A stretch of 5,642 bases of DNA from Synechococcaceae cyanobacterium (GTDB lineage: Bacteria; Cyanobacteriota; Cyanobacteriia; PCC-6307; Cyanobiaceae), in NCBI GenBank assembly GCA_947460085.1, contig CANHGA010000145.1, positions 1 to 5,642 on the forward strand, read 5' to 3'. A program made the translations under genes and the position numbers. Of the stretch, positions 1 through 3,332 are shown piece by piece (the stretch's first letter is position 1; each line of letters begins with the position of its first letter). The notes under the pieces were generated by a model. It made no database searches. It had not been told where the DNA came from and saw only the letters and a program-made list of their open reading frames with translations.

Positions 1-1
1 C

Positions 2-259
2 TGGCAGCAGCTCGTGCTTCTTCCCCGTTCAAGCCTGGCAGCCCTCGCCCTCTCTGGCTTGGCGACCGGTGGCTCCTGGCTGTGTTACTTCAAGGCCCTC
101 CAGCTGGGTCCGGTCGCGCGGGTGGCTGCGATCGACAAGCTCAGCGTGGTGTTGATTGCCGTGTTTGGGGTCTGGGTGTTGGGGGAACAGCTGGGCCCCC
201 GGGGCTGGATTGGGGTCATGCTGATGGCAGCTGGCGCCCTGCTTGTCGCCCTTCCCTAG
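2..259 (+). CDS. EamA-family permease, C-terminal fragment (5' end outside window)
   Basis: The reading frame is open to the left edge, so the true start lies outside; a GTG at 14 is in frame but would cut into the domain. The visible 85 residues hold three hydrophobic stretches, roughly residues 12-32, 38-60 and 66-84. The middle one carries AAIDKLSVVLIAVFGVWVLGE, typical of the last part of an EamA domain, and the protein stops straight after the final helix. The IDKLSVVL segment resembles the short, single-domain permeases of COG2510 (about 140 residues), which would act as dimers in the inner membrane. Members of this superfamily export small metabolites, but the substrate cannot be told from sequence. 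Whether this is a one-domain or two-domain (10-helix) protein cannot be decided because the N-terminus is missing. It converges on the minus-strand gene ending at 291, with 31 bp between the stop codons. Confidence 0.85.
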   Translation, partial: WQQLVLLPRSSLAALALSGLATGGSWLCYFKALQLGPVARVAAIDKLSVVLIAVFGVWVLGEQLGPRGWIGVMLMAAGALLVALP

Positions 260-290
260 GGGATTTTGGCTGGGGGTTTTGGCTCTGGCC

Positions 291-578
291 CTAGCGCTGG
301 CGTCGCCATACTGTCCAGACGTTGCGAATCACGCGACTGTGGATGGGCGTGATGTCCACCATCTGTTCCCGGGCGGGACCATCAGCGTTTAGCCCGGATT
401 TGTCCATCTCCTTCCGGAATTGGCGCAGGGTAGGGATTAGCGCTAAGGCTGTCACCAGGGTGACCATCAACAGCACCGGCAGGGCGCTGATCAACGCTGA
501 TACCACCAGGACCGCCGCCCCAACCTGGGCAGCGATTCGCAACCACTTGGGACGTTGCTTGCCAGGAAGGAGCCTCAT
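291..578 (-). CDS. Small membrane protein of unknown function, downstream of aqpZ
   Basis: This is a 95-residue protein I do not recognise. It has a basic N-terminus (R2, K7, R9, K11, R14), then an unbroken hydrophobic stretch from about residue 15 to 51 with a proline at 34. That length suits a helical hairpin of two short membrane segments or one long bent one. A charged tail of about 44 residues follows, ending in VWRRQR. The positive charges at both ends would favour both termini in the cytoplasm if there are two helices. The ATG is the only plausible start, because an in-frame TAG lies three codons upstream. A weak Shine-Dalgarno (TAGG, 8 nt before ATG) is formed by the aqpZ stop codon itself. 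The 9-bp gap and shared strand indicate co-transcription with aqpZ. The hydrophobic pattern makes this more credible than the overlapping antisense frame. Function is unknown. Confidence 0.7.
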   Translation of the reverse strand: MRLLPGKQRPKWLRIAAQVGAAVLVVSALISALPVLLMVTLVTALALIPTLRQFRKEMDKSGLNADGPAREQMVDITPIHSRVIRNVWTVWRRQR

Positions 579-587
579 GGCATCAAC

Positions 588-1334
588 CTATGTGCCGCTG
601 ATCTCTGTTGTCAGCAGGTTGCGGTAGATCCAGCCGCCAATGAGTGCACCCACGATGGGTGCCAGCCAGAACAGCCACAGCTGTTCCGTCGCCGCTCCCC
701 CCACCCACAGGGCCACGCCGGTGCTCCGGGCTGGGTTCACCGAGGTGTTGGTCACAGGAATGCTGATCAGGTGAATCAGGGTAAGAGTCAGGCCGATGGC
801 CACCCCTGCAAATCCAGTTGGAGCTAGGTGGTGGGTGGCGCCCATGATGATCAGCAGAAAGAAGCAGCTCAGCACCACTTCAATGACCAGGGCTGCAACG
901 AATCCGTAGCCTCCGGGTGAGTGGAGCCCGAAGCCATTGGTGGCCAAGGGGTTGGTACCCGCCAGCACAAAGCCTGGCCTACCGCTAGCTACCAGCTTGA
1001 TGACGCCGCCGGCAAGAACGCCGCCAACAACTTGGGAAATGATGTAGGGCAGGAGGTGCGAGCCCTTGAAGCGGCCCCCAGCCCACAGGCCAAAGCTGAC
1101 GGCCGGGTTGATGTGGCAGCCCGAGATCGGGCCAATGGCATAGACCATCGTGAGCAGGGTTAGGCCAAAGGCAAGGGCGACCCCTAAAAAGCCAAGCCCC
1201 AGCGGATTGACTGCTGCATTGTCATAGGGAAAGTTGGCGGCCAGAATGGCGCTTCCGCATCCGCCGAGCACGAGCCAGAAGGTTCCAAGTAGCTCCGCTA
1301 GGCATTTCTTGGCTAATGGAATAGTTGTCGCCAT
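588..1334 (-). CDS. aqpZ: Aquaporin Z, water channel
   Basis: A 248-residue inner-membrane aquaporin that lets water equilibrate passively and probably helps in osmotic adjustment. Six transmembrane helices and both half-helix signatures are present: HINPAV (NPA at 76-78) and TSVNPARS (NPA at 200-202). Against E. coli AqpZ as I recall it, the four selectivity-filter residues map to F56, H188, T197 and R203. This is the water-selective combination and not a glycerol-facilitator one. The segments GTFWLVLGGCGSA (17-29) and LTLIHLISIPVTNTSVNPAR are near-identical to E. coli AqpZ. The length is slightly above the E. coli protein's 231 residues and in the range of cyanobacterial ones, with short extensions at the N-terminus and in the first loop. 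No convincing Shine-Dalgarno precedes the ATG, which is common in cyanobacteria. The small membrane protein follows 9 bp downstream in the same frame. Confidence 0.96.
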   Translation of the reverse strand: MATTIPLAKKCLAELLGTFWLVLGGCGSAILAANFPYDNAAVNPLGLGFLGVALAFGLTLLTMVYAIGPISGCHINPAVSFGLWAGGRFKGSHLLPYIISQVVGGVLAGGVIKLVASGRPGFVLAGTNPLATNGFGLHSPGGYGFVAALVIEVVLSCFFLLIIMGATHHLAPTGFAGVAIGLTLTLIHLISIPVTNTSVNPARSTGVALWVGGAATEQLWLFWLAPIVGALIGGWIYRNLLTTEISGT

Positions 1335-1358
1335 GGCGTGGGTGATAAGAACCCATGC

Positions 1359-1387
1359 AAGCTATGGAGCTGGCTAGGCCCTGTCAG
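1359..1387 (-). promoter_or_regulatory. Candidate aqpZ promoter (weak)
   Basis: On the minus strand, CTGACA (1382-1387; five of six matches to TTGACA) is followed after exactly 17 nt by TAGCTT (1359-1364; only three of six matches to TATAAT). Initiation would fall near 1352 and leave a leader of under 20 nt. The -35 match and spacing are good and the -10 is poor. It lies in the only divergent intergenic space between aqpZ and the glycosyltransferase. On the plus strand I see only an isolated -10-like TACAAA (1396-1401) with no -35 partner for the glycosyltransferase. Confidence 0.25.
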
Positions 1388-1431
1388 TGGCCTGTTACAA
1401 AACGACCATGGGCTTTGCAGCGACTGGCATC

Positions 1432-1436
1432 GGGGA
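1432..1436 (+). promoter_or_regulatory. Ribosome binding site supporting the glycosyltransferase start at 1445
   Basis: GGGGA lies 8 nt before ATG 1445. It is a better Shine-Dalgarno match than anything before the alternative upstream ATG at 1355. That upstream start would also leave only 20 bp between two divergent coding regions. Both points favour the internal start. Confidence 0.4.
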
Positions 1437-1444
1437 CGTTTGCT

Positions 1445-2245
1445 ATGGCGTCTCTTGGGTCGGCTAAGCTGGGGAGCCAGGAAAAGCGTCAGCACATTCC
1501 AGAAACTGTCAGTGTGATTACCCCCACCAGGCTGTTGCCTGACAGGTTGGGGATGTTGGTGGAACTGAATCAGAGCCTCACAGAGAATCGCTGCAATGTT
1601 GAACATGTGATTGTTGTCGACGGCAACAGCGCAGACAACATTCCTAAGGAGTTGGCTGGTCGAGCAACCGTCCTCGCTACCAAACGCCAGATTGGTCAAT
1701 CCGCAGCCCGTAATCTGGGCCTGGTTGTGGCCCGCGGTGATTGGATTACCAGCGCCGACGATGACGACTGGCTCTACCCCCAGTCGCTCGACAAAAGACT
1801 TGGAGCCATCCACGATCAGCCGAATACCCTTTGGTCGGCCGGCTATTGCACCGACGACTTCAAATCGGATCCCCAGATCTTGGCCGCAGGACCCTGCTTG
1901 CCTGGGGACGTTTGGCGTGCCTGGCCGGAGCCGGAGGCCAGCATCCCCCTGGGACCCACAACGTTGCTGGTCGAAACCAACCTTTTGAAACGGGCCGGGG
2001 GCTGGATGGGGCTATCCCAGGGTGAAGATATAGGCATGATGATGGCCGTGACGTGTATGGCTCCAGGTGTTGTCATTGACGACTTTGTTTATCACATCCG
2101 CCTCCATGGTGGGCAGATGACCAAGTCGAGCTGGTTTGATGATTTGGAACTTCTCTCAAGGCGATGCGCCTGGGATCGGGGTGAAAAAATCCTCTCCCAC
2201 AGCCTCAGCATTGATGCCAGGTTGGCGATTTTGGAGTTGCGCTAG
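1445..2245 (+). CDS. Glycosyltransferase family 2 (GT-A fold)
   Basis: A probably cytoplasmic 266-residue protein that should transfer a sugar from a nucleotide-sugar donor; acceptor and sugar are unknown. Numbered from ATG 1445, the GT-A core starts with VSVITPT (22-28) and continues with VIVVDGNS (55-62), where the Asp contacts the nucleotide. QIGQSAARNLGL (82-93) is the usual GT2 helix before the metal site. SADDDDWLYP (103-112) contains the DXD-type metal-binding acidic run. GEDIGMMM (183-190) is the acidic ED segment expected to supply the catalytic base. The C-terminus has no obvious membrane helix, so it is more likely a soluble or peripheral enzyme than a processive synthase. The frame stays open to an ATG at 1355, adding 30 residues that look unlike the fold and would leave almost no room for aqpZ promoter DNA; I prefer 1445, though the longer form is possible. 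It is a lone gene, divergent from aqpZ and convergent with the tRNA. Confidence 0.88.
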   Translation: MASLGSAKLGSQEKRQHIPETVSVITPTRLLPDRLGMLVELNQSLTENRCNVEHVIVVDGNSADNIPKELAGRATVLATKRQIGQSAARNLGLVVARGDWITSADDDDWLYPQSLDKRLGAIHDQPNTLWSAGYCTDDFKSDPQILAAGPCLPGDVWRAWPEPEASIPLGPTTLLVETNLLKRAGGWMGLSQGEDIGMMMAVTCMAPGVVIDDFVYHIRLHGGQMTKSSWFDDLELLSRRCAWDRGEKILSHSLSIDARLAILELR

Positions 2246-2258
2246 CGGTGGCAACGGG

Positions 2259-2275
2259 CCCAAAGACCCTTTGGG
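2259..2275. terminator. Perfect hairpin between the glycosyltransferase and tRNA-Ser
   Basis: CCCAAAG, a 3-nt loop, then CTTTGGG form a perfect 7-bp stem, 14 nt after the glycosyltransferase stop and 10 nt beyond the 3' end of the minus-strand tRNA. The position between converging genes suits a shared transcript end. There is no run of Ts after the stem on either strand, so it does not meet the usual intrinsic-terminator pattern. It could instead stabilise 3' ends or block exonucleases. Confidence 0.4.
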
Positions 2276-2284
2276 AGCTAAAAA

Positions 2285-2369
2285 CGGAGAGGGTGGGATT
2301 CGAACCCACGGAAGCTTTCACTTCGCTGGTTTTCAAGACCAGAGCCATCAACCACTCGACCACCTCTCC
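2285..2369 (-). tRNA. tRNA-Ser(UGA), reads UCA
   Basis: An 85-nt class II tRNA. The acceptor stem GGAGAGG (5') pairs perfectly with CCTCTCC (3'), followed by discriminator G73, the identity base expected for serine. The anticodon stem is CTGGT/ACCAG, closing the loop CTTGAAA, with anticodon TGA at 2333-2335 on the minus strand. A long variable arm (GAAG/CTTC) is present, as needed for seryl-tRNA synthetase, and the T arm is GTGGG-TTCGAAT-CCCAC. No CCA is encoded after G73; the next bases are TTTTT, so CCA must be added enzymatically, as is usual in cyanobacteria. It sits 36 nt downstream of the exported-protein gene on the same strand, so it may be processed from a longer transcript or have its own promoter inside that gene's end. 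Confidence 0.98.
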
Positions 2370-2376
2370 AGAGGTT

Positions 2377-2396
2377 GCTTCCGCTGCAGCGGAAGC
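2377..2396. terminator. Perfect 20-bp inverted repeat upstream of tRNA-Ser
   Basis: GCTTCCGC, TGCA, GCGGAAGC is a perfect palindrome. As RNA it would fold into an 8-bp GC-rich stem with a 4-nt loop. It starts 9 nt beyond the stop codon of the exported-protein gene and ends 7 nt before the mature 5' end of the tRNA. The likeliest role is to end or separate the nrdJ-side transcript from the tRNA. No T-run follows on either strand, so a classical intrinsic terminator is not shown. A processing signal or a protein-binding palindrome is also possible. Confidence 0.45.
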
Positions 2397-2405
2397 GAAT
2401 GCATC

Positions 2406-2768
2406 TTAGTTCCTGAGCCCTTGCAGGGGCTGGAGCATTTTGGGGCAGAGCTTCGGGATGAACCGTGCCAGGGCCGTGCTCACCACCCCATCCACCTGCA
2501 GTTCGGCCGTTTGCAGCCCTGCTGTTTTGAAGGCCTCGTCCAGCTGCAGGCTCAGCAGGGGCTGGGGCACGGCCGCATAGGCGGGATCGCAAACCATTTG
2601 GCTGTAAATCAACGCCGCGCAGCCCGTGGTGCCGTAGTCACCCAGGCAGCCTGTGGGCACTGGCAGCTCTTGGGATTGGGCGGCAAGCCCCACCAGGCAG
2701 CCCAGGCCTGCGGCCAGAACTGGGCCCATGCCAAGCCCACTGCGATGCCTAGAGATGCCTTTCCTCAA
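2406..2768 (-). CDS. Small predicted exported protein with four cysteines, function unknown
   Basis: A 120-residue protein I do not recognise. From the TTG start it has a basic N-terminus (R2, K3, R7, R9), a hydrophobic core of about residues 11-30 (VLAAGLGCLVGLAA) and a likely signal-peptidase site near AQSQ (30-33). The mature part contains C41, C50, C60 and C108, enough for two disulfides in the periplasm. The first three lie in a region rich in Gly, Tyr and Ala (about 34-70); the rest reads as amphipathic helix. The TTG codon overlaps the upstream gene's TGA stop (TTGA), suggesting translational coupling; a weak AGG lies 4 nt before it. An ATG at 2729 (residue 14) is the alternative, but it would remove every positive charge of the signal peptide. 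Third in the nrdJ-side unit. Confidence 0.62.
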   Translation of the reverse strand: MRKGISRHRSGLGMGPVLAAGLGCLVGLAAQSQELPVPTGCLGDYGTTGCAALIYSQMVCDPAYAAVPQPLLSLQLDEAFKTAGLQTAELQVDGVVSTALARFIPKLCPKMLQPLQGLRN

Positions 2769-3304
2769 AAAGCCTGGGGATCGCAGTTGCTGTACTTCTC
2801 TACAGCCTGGCGGTTCAGCTCGAAGGATCCAGGCCTGTTGGGGGTGCGATGAATCACAGCGGGATTGAGCTGTTTGAGGACCTTGGCCTGCCGTTCCACG
2901 TCAAGCTCCAGGGCCCGTTCCCTGCGGGTGTGGTCGACCAGCCATAGCCTGTAGCGCTCTGCATTCATTTGCTCCCAGACGAGCAGGGAGCTCTGGTAGC
3001 GCTCCTCATCGAGCTCCCGATCCTCCTGGCTGTAGCGCTCGGCCAGTTCTGGGTCTATGGGGGTGGGTTTGGCCGGAGGGATAAACCTGTCTTGTTTGAT
3101 GGCTGCCAGGGCTCGGAGCTGGGTTTTCAACCCAGCCACCTGGGCAACGAGCTGGCCTTGATCCCGCAAGCACCGCACAAGCTGCTCGCTGGGGCGCTGC
3201 TTTGCCTTTGGGCAGCCTCCTACGAGGGCATCAAGGAGAAGCAAGCCTGTCACCCTGGATCGGGCTAGTCGTTGTGGTCGAACGTTGCCCCGTTCCATGG
3301 CCAT
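2765..3304 (-). CDS. Predicted lipoprotein with coiled coil, function unknown
   Basis: A 179-residue protein I do not recognise. The N-terminus is strongly basic (five Arg in the first 17 residues). A hydrophobic stretch TGLLLLDALVGGC (19-31) follows, ending in a lipobox-like VGGC with C31 as the candidate lipidated residue. The Asp at 25 inside the hydrophobic core is unusual. After it come a short basic stretch, a heptad-like helix with regularly spaced Leu/Val (about 39-68) and a Pro-rich linker (IPPAKPTPIDP, 75-85). A long, highly charged helix rich in Glu and Arg fills about 86-146, and the tail is polar. This suggests an elongated periplasmic protein anchored to a membrane. The start at 3304 is supported by AAGGGAG 8 nt upstream; a second ATG two codons in is less well placed. 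It lies 28 bp after nrdJ and overlaps the next gene by 4 bases. Confidence 0.68.
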   Translation of the reverse strand: MAMERGNVRPQRLARSRVTGLLLLDALVGGCPKAKQRPSEQLVRCLRDQGQLVAQVAGLKTQLRALAAIKQDRFIPPAKPTPIDPELAERYSQEDRELDEERYQSSLLVWEQMNAERYRLWLVDHTRRERALELDVERQAKVLKQLNPAVIHRTPNRPGSFELNRQAVEKYSNCDPQAF

Positions 3305-3312
3305 GCTTGGTG

Positions 3313-3319
3313 CTCCCTT
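3313..3319 (-). promoter_or_regulatory. Shine-Dalgarno for the lipoprotein gene
   Basis: On the minus strand AAGGGAG lies 8 nt before ATG 3304 and 14 nt before the in-frame ATG at 3298. The spacing selects the first ATG. It sits in the 28-bp gap after nrdJ, where I see no promoter or hairpin, so the two genes are probably read as one message. Confidence 0.55.
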
Positions 3320-3332
3320 TGGTCAGCCTGGC

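Noticed and set aside
253..267. TCCC-TAG-GGGA followed by TTTT after the permease stop, resembling an intrinsic terminator.
   Set aside because: The stem is only 4 bp and includes the stop codon in its loop, too weak to call.
264..284. The octamer TTTTGGCT occurs twice, 13 bp apart, between the permease and the small membrane protein gene.
   Set aside because: Only two short copies in a G/T-rich stretch, with no third copy or symmetry; chance is the simpler explanation.
1313..1813. A 166-codon open frame on the minus strand, antisense to the glycosyltransferase and overlapping the aqpZ start.
   Set aside because: The opposite strand encodes clear GT2 motifs at 1508-1780, and the antisense translation shows no domain, signal or membrane pattern.
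2406..2768. A possible lipobox (GLGC, Cys 24) in the small exported protein.
   Set aside because: The -3 position is Gly and not Leu/Val/Ile, and hydrophobic sequence continues past the Cys, so an ordinary signal peptide fits better.
2136..2852. A 238-codon open frame on the plus strand.
   Set aside because: It runs antisense through the tRNA-Ser gene and the exported-protein gene, and its composition (Gln, His, Gly and Cys rich) looks like a GC-rich shadow frame.
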